The notes: generated by a model not told the origin, from the letters alone. A stretch of DNA of 64,000 nt from Prescottella defluvii (GCA_029690005.1 CP121458.1:4216001-4280000); one strand, 5' to 3'. Counted from the stretch's first letter, positions 51,278 to 62,432 are shown. Made by a program: numbers and translations.

Positions 51278-52178
51278 CTGCACTCTTGGACTCCCGGCCG
51301 TCGTCGAGCCACCGGTTCGTCCCGAACCGTCACGCTGGCGTTCCGGGCTGTGGGTTCTGCCGCCGCTGCTGCTGGTCGTCGGGTTCGCGGTGTACCCCAT
51401 GGCCCGGGTGCTGGCCGAGTCCACCGTCACCGACACCGGCCGCGGCTGGTCCGACGTGGACCAAGGTTCTCGGGTCGACGTCGTTCCGGAACGCGTTGTG
51501 GCGCACCGTGGAAATAGCAGTGGCGTCCACCGGTGGCTGCCTCGTGCTCGGCACGTTCCTCGCACTCGTGCTCGCGTTCGTCCCGTTCCCCAGCGCGAAG
51601 GTGGTGGGCCGGCTGATCGACACGATCCTGTCGCTGCCGTCGTTCCTTGTCACGCTCGCCTTCACGTTCCTCTACGGCACCGCGGGCGCCGTCAACGCGC
51701 TCATCACCCGACTCACCGGGGCCGACCACGGGCCGCTCAACTTCCTGAACACCCCGCTCGGTGTCATCGCCGCCGAGATCACCTTCTTCACCCCGTTCGT
51801 CGTGCGCCCGCTACTGGCGGCGTTCTCCCAGATCCCCGCGACCAGCTCGACGTCGCCGCCAGCCTGGGCGCGTCGCCGCTGCGGGTACTGCGCCAGGTGG
51901 TGCTGCCCGAGGCGTGGCCGGCGATGATGGCCGGCGGATCGCTGGTTCTGCTGTTGACGCTCAACGAGTTCGGCATCGTCCTGTTCACCGGCGCGAAGGA
52001 CGTCATGACGCTGCCGGTGCTGATCTACACGCACGGCATCGTCACGTTCGACCTCCCCGGCGCCGCGGTGATCGCGACCGTCCAGGTGACGCTGTCGCTC
52101 GCGCTGTACGGCGGCTACCGATTCCTGTTCGCCCGACTGATGGGAGGCAGCCGTGCTGCTGTGGACCCGACGCGCTAG
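51274..52178 (+). CDS. Aminophosphonate ABC transporter permease (PhnU-like)
   Basis: About 300 residues, six spans, binding-protein-dependent permease with the EAA loop VAASLGASPLRVLRQVVLPE. Start GTG 51274, coupled to the ATPase. Breaks near 51335, 51460 and 51840. The 3' end overlaps the next permease by 26 bp. Confidence 0.83.
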
Positions 52179-52948
52179 GTACCTCACGCTCGCCGTCTTC
52201 GCCGCGGTGGTGATGATCGTGTTCGTCGCGCCGATCGCGACGGTGATCGCCGCCGCGCTCGCGGGCTCCTGGAACGGGCCGCTGCCGTCGGACCTCGGGA
52301 CGAAGAACCTGTCCGCGGCGCTGTCCGACGAGAACCTCGCGAGCATGAGCGTCAGCCTGCAGACGGCGATCATCGCCGGCGGCCTCGCGCTGATCGTCGG
52401 CACGTGGGCGGCCCTGGCCGCCCGGGAGGCCCCCGCCTGGCTGCGCAAGGTCACCGACGCTGTCTTCCACCTGCCGGTCGCGCTGCCGTCGGTGGCGATC
52501 GGTCTGGGGCTGCTCATCGCGTTCAACGAGAAGCCGCTGCTGTTGGGCGGCACCAAGTGGATCGTGATCCTCGCCCACGCGGTGCTGGTGCTGGCGTTCG
52601 CGTTCAGTTCGGTGTCCGCCGCGCTGGACCGTCTCGATCCCGCGTACCGGCAGGCGGCCGATCCTCGGTGCCGGACCGGTGCGGGTGTTGTTGCAAATCA
52701 CGTTGCCGCTGCTGGTGCCCGCCCTCGGCGCCGCCGCGGGCCTGTCCGTCGCGCTGTCGATGGGCGAATTGGGTGCCACGATCATGGTGTATCCTGCGAC
52801 GTGGAAGACGTTGCCGGTGGCCATCTTCGGACTCACCGACCGCGGTCAGGTGTTCCAGGCCGCCGCGAACACCACCATGCTGATGCTCGTCACCCTGCTG
52901 GCCCTACTGGTGTTGGGCCGCATCCGCGGTCGCGGCGCCGCACGCTGA
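52153..52948 (+). CDS. Aminophosphonate ABC transporter permease (PhnV-like)
   Basis: About 265 residues, six spans, EAA-type loop ILGAGPVRVLLQITLPLL. Start GTG 52153, inside the previous gene's end. One break near 52665 (YRQAA-ILGAGP). Its stop is 11 bp before the first palindromic repeat. Last gene of the uptake module. Confidence 0.83.
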
Positions 52949-52959
52949 ACCTGCTCGGC

Positions 52960-53025
52960 CTGAGCGCCCATTCCTCGCTGCGGTACGCGGGATGCCGCGT
53001 ATGCGGCCGAGGAATGGGTGCTCAG
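52960..53025. repeat. REP-like palindrome, copy 1
   Basis: The outer arms CTGAGCGCCCATTCCTCG (52960-52977) and 53008-53025 pair 17 of 18. An inner pair (GCGGTACGCGG with CCGCGTATGC) extends the fold. It overlaps the SGNH gene stop (53022) and follows the PhnV stop. A second copy is at 53881-53945. Confidence 0.8.
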
Positions 53026-53817
53026 ACCGACGTCGTGTCCGGTGCACCCTCTCCGCGCCGGACCGGCGTGAGGTCCGGACGCTTCGCGACGCGCCCCGCG
53101 CCCGACGACGTTCCGCGCACGCGGCGGCCGAGCCACGGCCCGAGAAAGCGGACCGCCCACTCGGTGTCCGCACGAATTCGCCCCACTACGGTGACCGGCG
53201 GGAGCGGACCCAGGCTGTCCTGCCAGCTCAGGTCGGCGCCGGGGACCTCCAGCACCGTGGCCGCGGCCGCCGCCAGACGATCGTGTCCATCCGCATTGAG
53301 GTGCAATCGATCCCAACTCCACAGCCGCGGGTCCGTCGCGACCGGGTACACCTCGAGGTCGATCACCGCGACATCATGCCGTGCCGCGGCCGCCCGGATC
53401 TCCGTGTTCAGCGCCGAGATCCGGGCCATGATCGCGCGGCCGCCCGGCATGCGCGCGCCGAGCGTGGGAAATGCCATCGTCAGCACCCGCGCGCCCGACG
53501 CGGTGAGCGCCTCGAACGCGATCTCCAGTTCTGCTGCGATCGCGGCGGGTTCGAACTTCGGTCGCAGCAGGTCGTTCACTCCGGCGACGACGGATGCCAG
53601 GTCGGGCTGCAGCGCCAACGCCTGAGCCAGCTGTTCCTCCCGCACCTGGCGGGCCAGCCGGCCCCGGATCGCGAGATTGGCGTAGAGCACCTCGGGGTTG
53701 ACCTCCGCGAGCCGCTCGGCGAGCCGGTCCGCCCAGCCGCGGTAGCCCCGCAGGTCGTCCCCGTCGTTCGAGTCCCTCGCTTTGACTGTCACCGATCGCC
53801 ACGAACCGACTGAACAC
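53022..53817 (-). CDS. SGNH/GDSL hydrolase
   Basis: About 265 residues starting GTG 53817 (FSRFVAIGDSQSEG). The catalytic Ser is in GDSQSEG, the oxyanion Asn in VAGVNDLLRP, and Asp-x-x-His in DRLHLNADGH. It removes an acyl group from an unknown ester. A break near 53770 falls just after the nucleophile. Both palindromic repeats sit at its ends. Confidence 0.8.
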
Positions 53818-53880
53818 CGTCGCCCCCTTAGTCTCTGCCGCTGCGGTGCGACGAGCCTAGAACAGGTCCTATACGCAAGC

Positions 53881-53945
53881 CTGAGCGCCCATTCCTCGCC
53901 GCGGTCCGCGGATTCCGCGGAAGCAGGCAAGGAATGGGCGCTCGG
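53881..53945. repeat. REP-like palindrome, copy 2
   Basis: The left arm CTGAGCGCCCATTCCTCG (53881-53898) is identical to copy 1 and pairs with 53928-53945 at 16 of 18. It lies between the SGNH gene start (53817) and the acyl-CoA synthetase stop (53957), so could also end that transcript. Confidence 0.8.
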
Positions 53946-53956
53946 GCCGATCGTCG

Positions 53957-55577
53957 CTATCCCTGGCGCAGGATGTACCGCTGCACCTTGCCGCTGGGGG
54001 TCTTGGGCAGGTGCGGCACGAAGTGCACGCTGCGCGGGTAGGCGTGCGCGGCGAACTTCTTCTTCACCAGCTGCTGCAGGTCCTTCTCGAGCTCGTCGGT
54101 GCCCTCGACGCCGGAGCGCAGCACGACGAACGCCTCGAGAACCTCACCGCGGAGCTGGTCCGGCATGCCCACGACTGCGGCCTCGACGACGTCGTCGTGC
54201 ATGACCAGGACGCTCTCGACGTCGAACGGGCCGATGCGGTAGCCGGCCATGATGATGACGTCGTCGTCGCGGGACGAGAAGAGACCGGCCCTGCTCGTCC
54301 ACCTGGCCGGCGTCGCCGGTGATGTACCAGCGCCCGTCCTCCGTGAAGCGCGCCGCGGTCTTCTCGGGGGCATCGCTGTACCCGGTGAACCACATGAGCG
54401 GGCTCGCGGTGGTGTCGATCACGACGCGGCCGGGGTGTTCGGCGGGGCGATCTCGTCGGCGTCGTCGGACAGGACCGCGCAACTCCAACCGGGCAGCGGG
54501 CGACCCATCGAGCCGGGGACGACATCCTCACGCAGACCGTCGGCCCACGCGTTGATGATGAACATGCCGTGCTCGGTCTGCCCGTACTGATCGCGGACGG
54601 TCACACCCAGTTCGGCCTCCGACCACGCGATGACGTCCGGCGTGAGGGGCTCACCGGCCGACGAGGCACGGCGCAGCTTCACCGACTCCGGCACCGGGGT
54701 CTCGTCGGCACGCAGGCTGCGGTACACGGTCGGCGCGGCGGCGAAGTTCGTGACGGCGAAGCGCTCCATCACCTGCCACGTGAGCGGCGCGGAGAACCCC
54801 GCGTGCAGCAGGATGCTGCGGATGCCCGACGCCATCGGACCGAGCAGCGCGTAGTACAGCCCGTACGCCCACCCCGGATCGGCGGCGTTCCAGAACACGT
54901 CGTCCTCGCGCACGTCGAGACCCAACTCGATGTACGACCGGAACGCCGCGAGCGCGCGGACCGGCACCGGAACACCCTTCGGAGTGCCGGTCGTGCCGCT
55001 GGTGAACAAACGAACGATCGGTGCGTTGCCGCCCATCGCGACCGCGGCGCCGCGCGGGTCGTCGGCCGCGTAGCCAGCCACCAAGGCGTCGAAGGCCAGA
55101 GCTCCCTCGGCCTCACCACCCGCGACGACGACGCGCCACGACGGGTTCTCCGGCATGTCCTCGCCGGGCGCGAGCTTGCCGACCTGGTTCGCGTCGGAGA
55201 TCACGACCTTGGCCCCGCTGGCCTCAGAGCCGGAACGCGATCGCGGGCGGCGCGAACGCGGTGAACAGCGGGACGTGGACGGCCCCGCGACGCCAGATGC
55301 CCAGCAGCGCGACGACCAGGTCGGCAGACTTGCCCATGAGCGTCGCGACGCAGTCACCTGGCTCGACGCCGAGGTCGGCGAGGGCCGCCGCGAAGCGGGT
55401 GGACTGCTCACGCAGCCAGCCGTACGTAAGATCGGTCGACGACAGGTCGCTCTCGACGACCGTGAACGCCACCGCGTCGGCCGGATGCCGATCGCACAGC
55501 AGCTCCGCGGCGCACGCCTCGGGGGTGTCGTACTGCGCCAGAAGCTCGCGCACGCGGGTGGTGGTGTCGACGGTCAT
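53957..55577 (-). CDS. Acyl-CoA synthetase / AMP-forming ligase
   Basis: About 540 residues of the ANL superfamily, acetyl-CoA-synthetase-like. The AMP-binding motif is LFTSGTTGTPKGVPVPV, then AGEPLTPDVIAWSE, YGQTEHG, the hinge GRLFSSRDDDVIIMAGYRIGP and the C-terminal catalytic Lys in PKTPSGKVQRY. It activates an acid to acyl-AMP, then acyl-CoA. Start ATG 55577. Breaks near 55230, 54437 and 54290. Divergent from the LuxR regulator. Confidence 0.84.
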
Positions 55578-55679
55578 CGTCGCTCCTCGTCGTCGGGGCC
55601 CAGCTCACCATCGGGCCTTCATCCCCCTATGATCCGAGTCACAGCCTCGACCCACTACCCCCGGAAAGGGGTGAAGAGG

Positions 55680-56546
55680 ATGCCGATCGACACCACGGCC
55701 CTTCTTCGTCCGCGCGACCGTGATGCGCTACGCACCGAGCTCCGCAAAATCGCCTCTACCGGCGTCGTTCCCGTCGTCTTCGGCGGCGAGGTCCAGGACG
55801 GCACGCTCCACCTGGGCGAGTTCGTGGGCACCTTCACCGACGGATTGCGCGGTCTCGCGGTCCGCGAAAGTTCGGGGCTGGGTGGACGGGTCGTCGAGCG
55901 GAAGAACCCGATCGCGGTCCACGACTACGGCCGCGCCCGGACCATCACCCACCACTACGACGGTCCAGTCCTCGCCGAGGGCCTCTGTTCGGTGCTGGCC
56001 GTGCCCGTGGTCGTCCGCGGGAGTTCCCGCGCCGTCATGTACGCCGCGATCCGCGAGCGCGTCCAGTTGGGCGACCGGATCGCCGACATCATGATGCAGG
56101 CCGGACGCCGGCTCGCGAACGAGGTCGCGATCCGCGACGAGGTGGACCGACGGGTCCAATTGCTCGACGCGGCGGCCGCCGAGCACACACCGCACGCGGT
56201 GGACACGGAGGAGATCCGCGACGTGTACGCGGAGCTGCGCAGCATCGCGCAGACGGTGCAGCAGCCCGAACTCCAAGAGCGACTGCGGGCCCTGTCCGGC
56301 CGGCTCGCGGCCGTCGGCTCCCCCGACGGCGCCGCCCGTCCCGCGCCGACGATCACGTTGTCGCCGCGCGAGATCGACGTCCTCAGCCACGCCGCCCTGG
56401 GATGCACCAATGCCGATATCGCCGAACGGCTCTCGGTGAAGCCGGAGACCGTCAAGAGCTACCTACGCAGCGCGATGAGCAAGCTCGACGCCAATTCCCG
56501 CCGGGAGGCGGTCGTCACCGCACGCCGGCTGGGACTGCTGCCGTAG
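55680..56546 (+). CDS. LuxR-type HTH regulator with GAF-like sensor
   Basis: An intact 288-residue protein. Start ATG 55680 with AAGAGGA upstream. The N-terminal about 150 residues resemble a GAF-type sensor (LCSVLAVPVVVRGSSRAVMY), and the C-terminal HTH reads LSPREIDVLSHAALGCTNAD and KSYLRSAMSKLDANSRREAV. It faces the acyl-CoA synthetase across 102 bp, its probable target. The ligand is unknown. Confidence 0.82.
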   Translation: MPIDTTALLRPRDRDALRTELRKIASTGVVPVVFGGEVQDGTLHLGEFVGTFTDGLRGLAVRESSGLGGRVVERKNPIAVHDYGRARTITHHYDGPVLAEGLCSVLAVPVVVRGSSRAVMYAAIRERVQLGDRIADIMMQAGRRLANEVAIRDEVDRRVQLLDAAAAEHTPHAVDTEEIRDVYAELRSIAQTVQQPELQERLRALSGRLAAVGSPDGAARPAPTITLSPREIDVLSHAALGCTNADIAERLSVKPETVKSYLRSAMSKLDANSRREAVVTARRLGLLP

Positions 56547-56595
56547 TCCGACGATTTTCTGGAACACGTTCCACCGCTGTGCCATACTCGCGGCC

Positions 56596-57480
56596 ATGTC
56601 AGCGACTCCGACCGAATCGACCGATGTGACCCGAAGTGCGACCGCGCAGGAGCTACTCGATCTCGTGCTCGGGTCCCCCGCCGCAGTCGCCGTCCACGAC
56701 AAAGAGGCCTGGCTGGGCTTGTTCTCGCAGCGGCACGTCGTCGAAGACCCAGTCGGCGGCCGCCCCGTCCTCGGTGGACTCTACGACCGGCGCAGCCGGG
56801 TCCGCGGCGGTGAACCGCTCGCTCGGTTCTGGGACACGTTCATCGCCCCCAACGACATTCGCTTCCACGTCGAGCACGACGACATCGTGTGCGGACTGGA
56901 CGTCATCCGCGACGTCACGATCGAGACGCGCCTCGGCGACGGCGTCGTCGCCAAGGCCCCGATGCACCTGCTGTACGAGACGACGCTCGACGACGGCGCC
57001 CCGCGGATTCGGCGGATCGCCGCGCACTGGGAAGTGGCGCCGATGTTCGCCCAGGTCGCCGGGATCGACCGCGCCAGGCTCGGTGTCGGCGCCACGATGG
57101 GCGCGCGCATGCTGCGACTGCAGGGCATCGGAGGATCGCTCGCGTTCGGTCTGGCGGTGCGCAGCGTCGGCGAACGCGGCAAGCGGTCGGTGCGACGACT
57201 GGTGTCCGACGCCCAGCGCGGCGACCTGCGGGCGTCGGCCCTGCTGGGCGGCCGGACCGTCCGCGACGTCACCAAGATCATCGCTGCGGGCGACACCGTC
57301 ACCGCCACCTGCACCGTCGACGGTTCGCACGCGGTGCTCTTCTGCTACCTGAACCGCAAGACGTACGAGATCACGAAGGCGGACATGCTACTCATGATCG
57401 GCCGATCCCACCGCCGACGATTCCGGTCGGCGGTGCGGATCAGTCGAGTAGGACGGTCGCGAACGTCGCGACCTGACTGA
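56596..57480 (+). CDS. SnoaL/NTF2-like protein with a second conserved half
   Basis: An intact 294-residue protein. Residues about 30 to 160 resemble a SnoaL/ketosteroid-isomerase-like cone (WLGLFSQRHVVEDPVG, FWDTFIAPNDIRFHVEHDD). The rest, about 130 residues with DAQRGDLRASALLGGRTVRD, is unrecognised. It may hold a small ligand. The 3' end overlaps the convergent GNAT gene by 41 bp. Confidence 0.7.
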   Translation: MSATPTESTDVTRSATAQELLDLVLGSPAAVAVHDKEAWLGLFSQRHVVEDPVGGRPVLGGLYDRRSRVRGGEPLARFWDTFIAPNDIRFHVEHDDIVCGLDVIRDVTIETRLGDGVVAKAPMHLLYETTLDDGAPRIRRIAAHWEVAPMFAQVAGIDRARLGVGATMGARMLRLQGIGGSLAFGLAVRSVGERGKRSVRRLVSDAQRGDLRASALLGGRTVRDVTKIIAAGDTVTATCTVDGSHAVLFCYLNRKTYEITKADMLLMIGRSHRRRFRSAVRISRVGRSRTSRPD

Positions 57481-58283
57481 AGCCCACCCGCGCATACGCC
57501 CGACGGGCACGCTCGTTGTAGCTGTTGACGTAGAGGCTCGCAATGCGCCCGCGCGCCATGACGGCCGCCGCGACCGCCGCCGTCCCGGCCGCACCGAGTC
57601 CCTCGCCGCGATGCGCCGGATCGACCCACACGCCCTGAATCTGCCCGACGGCGGCTGACATCGACCCGACCTCGGCCTTGTAGACCACGTCGCCGTTCTC
57701 GAATCGAGCCCACGCGCGCCCGGAGGCGATGAGGTTCGCGACCCGCCGCCGGTAGCTGCGGCCGCCATCGTTGGCGCCCGGGTCGATCCCGACCTCCTCG
57801 ATGAACATCGCGACCGCCGCCGGCAGGTAGGACTCGATCTCGTCCATCCGCACCTGACGCACGTGCGGATCGGGACGCACACCGGGGTCGGCGTCGAGCG
57901 CGAGCAACGGCTGCTCCGAACGGATCTCGCGCGCAGGACCCCACTCCGACTCGCAGCATCTCCCACAGCGGCAGCGTCAGCTCCGCGCGCCCTACGAGCG
58001 ACGAACACATCCGTGGAAACCGACTGGCCCGATCCGCGAACGAACGCAGATCGTCGACGTCGCCCAGCAACGGAATCAGGTTCGCCCCAGCGAAACACAG
58101 CGACTCGGCCGGCCCCCGCGGCTCCACATCTCGCCCTGGAGCGTGCGGGGATCGAGACCCGACTGCTGGACGCGAGCGGCGACCATGCACGCCGCGACCG
58201 GATCGGACTTCGAGCACACGCAACACCTGGGCGGCGTCGCGTCCACTGAGTTGTCGCGCTCCGAGGAGCTTGAGCACCGACAC
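57440..58283 (-). CDS. GNAT-family N-acetyltransferase (Rv2867c-like)
   Basis: About 280 residues. The N-terminal half (SVLKLLGARQLSGRDAAQVL) is followed by the GNAT core with the acetyl-CoA loop QIQGVWVDPAHRGEGLGAAG and SLYVNSYNERARRAYARVGF. Start GTG 58283. Breaks near 58115 and 57935. The position beside ispG, rip1 and dxr matches Rv2867c. The substrate is unknown. Confidence 0.83.
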
Positions 58284-58403
58284 ACCCCCTTCGTCCCGTG
58301 CCTCGTCGTCGAGACCGTTCGGCGTGATGTCTGTCAGCGTCGGGCTGTCAGTGCCGGATTCGAGAACCACATTGCCATGAAGGTGCCCCTGGGCGGGCAA
58401 ATT

Positions 58404-59557
58404 TCAGCTCACGGTGACCACCGGCGCGCCGCTCGCCTCCCCACCTTCCATCTCCTCAGCGATACGCATCGCTTCCTCGATCAGGGTCTCGACGATCTGC
58501 GCCTCGGGCACGGTCTTGATGACCTTGCCCTTGACGAAGATCTGGCCCTTGCCGTTACCGGAAGCGACACCGAGATCGGCCTCGCGTGCCTCACCGGGAC
58601 CGTTGACGACGCAGCCCATTACCGCGACGCGCAGCGGCACCTCCATACCCTCGAGTCTCGCGGTGACCTCGTTCGCGAGCGTGTACACGTCGACCTGCGC
58701 GCGACCACACGACGGGCACGACACGATCTCGAGCTTGCGGGGCGCAGGTTCAGCGACTGCAGGATCTGCGTGCCGACCTTGATCTCCTCCGCCGGCGGGG
58801 CCGACAGCGAGACGCGGATCGTGTCGCCGATGCCCTCGGAGAGCAGCGCACCGAACGCGACCGCCGACTTGATCGTGCCCTGGAAGGCCGGACCGGCCTC
58901 CGTGACACCCAGATGCAGCGGGTAGTCGCACTGCGCCGCCAGCTGGCGGTACGCCTCGACCATGACGACCGGGTCGTTGTGCTTGACCGAGATCTTGATG
59001 TCGCCGAAGCCGTGCTCCTCGAACAGGCTCGCCTCCCAGAGCGCCGACTCCACCAGCGCCTCAGGGGTGGCCTTGCCGTACTTCTGCATCAGTCGCGGAT
59101 CGAGCGAACCGGCGTTGACACCGATCCGGATCGGGATGCCGGCGTCACCGGCCGCCTTCGCGACCTCCTTGACGCGGCCGTCGAACTCCTTGATGTTGCC
59201 GGGGTTGACGCGGACGGCCGCGCAACCGGCATCGATTGCGGCGAAGATGTACCGCGGCTGGAAGTGGATGTCCGCGATCACCGGGATCTGGCTCTTCTTC
59301 GCGATCGCGGCGAGCGCGTCGGCGTCCTCCTGACGCGGGCACGCGACGCGGACGATGTCGCAGCCCGACGCGGTGAGTTCGGCGATCTGCTGGAGGGTCG
59401 CGTTGACGTCGTGGGTCTTGGCGGTGCACATCGACTGCACCGACACCGGGTAGTCGCTGCCGACACCGACATTCCCGACCATCAACTGGCGAGTCTTGCG
59501 TCGCGGTGCAAGGACCGCAGGAACTTCGGGCAGGCCCAAACCGACAGGGCTGGTCAC
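58404..59557 (-). CDS. ispG: (E)-4-hydroxy-3-methylbut-2-enyl-diphosphate synthase
   Basis: About 384 residues, the penultimate step of the MEP isoprenoid pathway, converting the cyclic diphosphate to HMBPP with a 4Fe-4S cluster. Landmarks: [32 protein letters not shown], and cluster Cys in [11 protein letters not shown] and [14 protein letters not shown]. Start GTG 59557. One break near 58745 (NLRP-RKLEIV). Essential in this lineage, so the break is not likely real. Confidence 0.92.
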
Positions 59558-59618
59558 GTTTCGCCTTCTTTCGTTGCTACGGGGCAAGTCTATCGTTCGA
59601 GCATTTACCGGAACCGGG

Positions 59619-60847
59619 TCACGGGAACAGCTTGATCGGGTTCACGATGTCGGCCGTCAGAGTCAGGAGCATGTAGGCGCCGCCGATGACGACGACCACG
59701 TACGTGATCGGCATCAGCTTCATGTAGTCGACCGGGCCACCGGCGCCGAGCCCGCGCAGCCGCCGGATCGAGTTCCGGATCTTCTCGTACATCGTCACCG
59801 CGATGTGCCCGCCGTCGAGGGGCAGCAGGGGCAGCAGGTTGAAGATGCCGAGGAAGAAGTTCAACGTGGCGAGAAGCCCGATGAACACCTCCCACAAGCC
59901 CTGTTCGGCGACCTGGCCGCCGATCACCGACGCGCCGACCACACTGATCGGGGTGTCCAGCGCGCGCTCGCCGCCGGTCACCGCGGTCCACAGATCGACC
60001 ACCTTGCCCGGCATCTCGGTGAGCGCGTGCACCGTCTGCACGAAAATGTCGCCGGTGTACACGAACGACGCCGGCACGGCCCCGAGCGCCGAGTACTTGA
60101 CGACTCGCGGCGGCGCCTGGATACCGATCGCACCGACGTTCTGCGAGACCGGGGCTTGGGATCGCTCTCCGTGGAGTCGGGGTTGTTGACGTACCGCTGT
60201 GCCTGCTGGACCTGAACCGGGATCACGAGGGTCTGCCCGTCGCGTTCGACGGTGAAGTCCGCGGTTCCGGTCAGCGGCTGCGTCTTGCGCACCAGGTCGG
60301 TGAAGGTCGGGGTCGACTCACCGTTCACCGCGGTGATCACGTCACCCTCGCGGATTCCGGCCGCCTCCGCGGGGCCGGCGCCCGAGCACTCGGCAAGTGC
60401 GTAGTTCGGTGCGGGGCCCTGGGACGGGGCCACGCACACGGTGCCCGCGACGACCGCGCGGGTCTCGGAGTTCGGCAGCCCCCATCCGACCGCGAGGATG
60501 AACACCAGGACGATCCCGAGCACGAAGTTCATCGCGATGCCGCCGGACATCACGACGATGCGCTTCCACGCCTTCTGCTTGTACATCGCACGGTCGACCT
60601 CGTCGGGTGCGAGCTCGTCGACGGCAGTCATGCCGGCGATGTCACAGAAGCCGCCCGCCGGGATCGCCTTGAGTCCGTACTCGGTCTCACCCCGACGGAA
60701 CGAGAAGATCTTCGGCCCGAAGCCGACGTAGTACCGGCGCACCTTCATGCCGAGCGCCTTGGCGGTCCACATGTGACCGGCCTCGTGCAGCGCGATGGAC
60801 GCGCCGATACCGAGGGCGAACAGCAGCACACCGAACGCGAAGACCAT
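59619..60847 (-). CDS. rip1: Site-2 intramembrane zinc metalloprotease (Rip1/RseP)
   Basis: About 409 residues. The zinc motif [16 protein letters not shown] is in the first span, a PDZ-like domain with [20 protein letters not shown] follows, and [19 protein letters not shown] supplies the third ligand. It cuts anti-sigma factors inside the membrane. Start ATG 60847. One break near 60160. It lies between dxr and ispG as in M. tuberculosis. Confidence 0.91.
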
Positions 60848-60853
60848 GCCGCT

Positions 60854-62014
60854 CTAGCCCTCCTGCTTCACGAGTTCACACGCGCGGGCTCGCGCCCACC
60901 CATCGGCCGCCAATACGTCGTCCACGGTAGCGGGCGGGGCCGACCATTCGCCGCCGGCCGCGAGAACTCGTTCGACGGTGCGGACGATCTCGGGGAACCT
61001 CACCGCACCGCCCAGGAACGCCTCGGCCGCGACCTCGTTGGCTGCGTTGTAGACCGCGGTCATGCACCCACCGGCCTTGCCGGCCTGGCGGGCCAGGTCC
61101 ACGGCGGGGAACACGGTCGCGTCGACAGGCTCGAACGTCCACGTCGACGCCGCCCGGAAGTCGCACGCGGCCGCCGCGCCCGGGACGCGGTTCGGCCAAC
61201 CGAGAGCGAGCGCGATGGGCAGCTTCATGTCCGGCGGGCTGGCCTGTGCGAGCGTCGAGCCGTCGACGAACGTCACCATCGAATGCACGATCGACTGCGG
61301 ATGCACGGTGACGTCGATGCGGTCGTAGTCGATCCCGAACAGCAGGTGCGTCTCGATCAGCTCGAGGCCCTTGTTGACGAGGGACGCCGAGTTGAGCGTG
61401 TTCATCGGCCCCATCGACCACGTCGGGTGGGCGCCCGCCTGCTCCGGCGTGACGTCCTCGAGGGCCGCGGCGGCTCCATCCACGGAACGGACCACCGGAC
61501 GCGGTGAGGACCAGTCGCTCGACCTCGTCGGCGCGCCCACCCCGCAGGCACTGCGCCAACGCCGAGTGCTCCGAGTCGACCGGCACGATCTGCCCCGGCG
61601 CGGCGGCCGCGGTCACCAGCGGCCCGCCGGCGACGAGGGACTCCTTGTTCGCCAGCGCGAGCCGGGCGCCCGATGCGAGCGCGGCGAGCGTCGGCTCGAG
61701 CCCGAGCGAGCCGACCAGTGCGTTGAGCACGACGTCGGCCTCGGTCTCCCGGACCAACTCGGTGACCGCACCGGGACCGGACAGCACACCCGGCGGGTCC
61801 AGCCGCGCGGCCGCGGCGGGATCGGCGACCGCCACCCGGGTCACCCCGGTATCGGCGGATCTGGCGCGCCAACAGGTCGATGTTCCCGCCACCGGCAGCG
61901 AGACCGACCACCTCGAACTTGTCGAGGATTGGCGGCGATGACCTCGAGGGCCTGGGTGCCGATGGAGCCGGTGCTGCCCAGCAGCAGGACGCGAGTCGGT
62001 TGGGTGTCAGCCAC
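60854..62014 (-). CDS. dxr: 1-deoxy-D-xylulose 5-phosphate reductoisomerase
   Basis: About 386 residues, the first committed step of the MEP pathway. The NADPH site is [18 protein letters not shown], with [31 protein letters not shown] (metal) and [17 protein letters not shown]. Start GTG 62014. Breaks near 61940, 61855 and 61480. The stop is 6 bp from the rip1 start at 60847. Confidence 0.92.
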
Positions 62015-62162
62015 GCAACCATTGTTCCTGACCGAAGCTGAGAGGATCACACAGGATTACTCCGGTATCGCAGACGACGCCGGGACCCCGCTTCGTACGA
62101 CAGTCGGTCGTATGCCACGATATGCAGAGATAGCGCATTCGTAAGATCAGGAGGATCGAGCC

Positions 62163-62432
62163 GTGGCCGGTACCCAGTTGGACCCCACTTCGTACGACCC
62201 CGTCGTCGCCGCGCACGTCGACACCGCCGAGGTCCCCTCGGCCGCTTGGGGCTGGAGTGGCGAGGCTCCGCGACTGTTCCGTTTCGCCGGCTGGTTCTTC
62301 GCAGCCTTCCTGCTGCTGATGATGATCGGTAACCACGGCGGCAAGGTCGAGGACCTGTTCCTCATCGGCTTCGCCGGAGCAATCGTCCTGATCCTGGTTC
62401 GCGACATCATCCTGCGGCGCAAGCCCCGGTAG
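62163..62432 (+). CDS. DUF2631 membrane protein
   Basis: An intact 89-residue protein starting GTG 62163. Two spans (FRFAGWFFAAFLLLMMIG and VEDLFLIGFAGAIVLILVRD) and an RRKPR end match DUF2631, found beside dxr in mycobacteria. Function unknown. Divergent from dxr. Confidence 0.85.
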   Translation: MAGTQLDPTSYDPVVAAHVDTAEVPSAAWGWSGEAPRLFRFAGWFFAAFLLLMMIGNHGGKVEDLFLIGFAGAIVLILVRDIILRRKPR

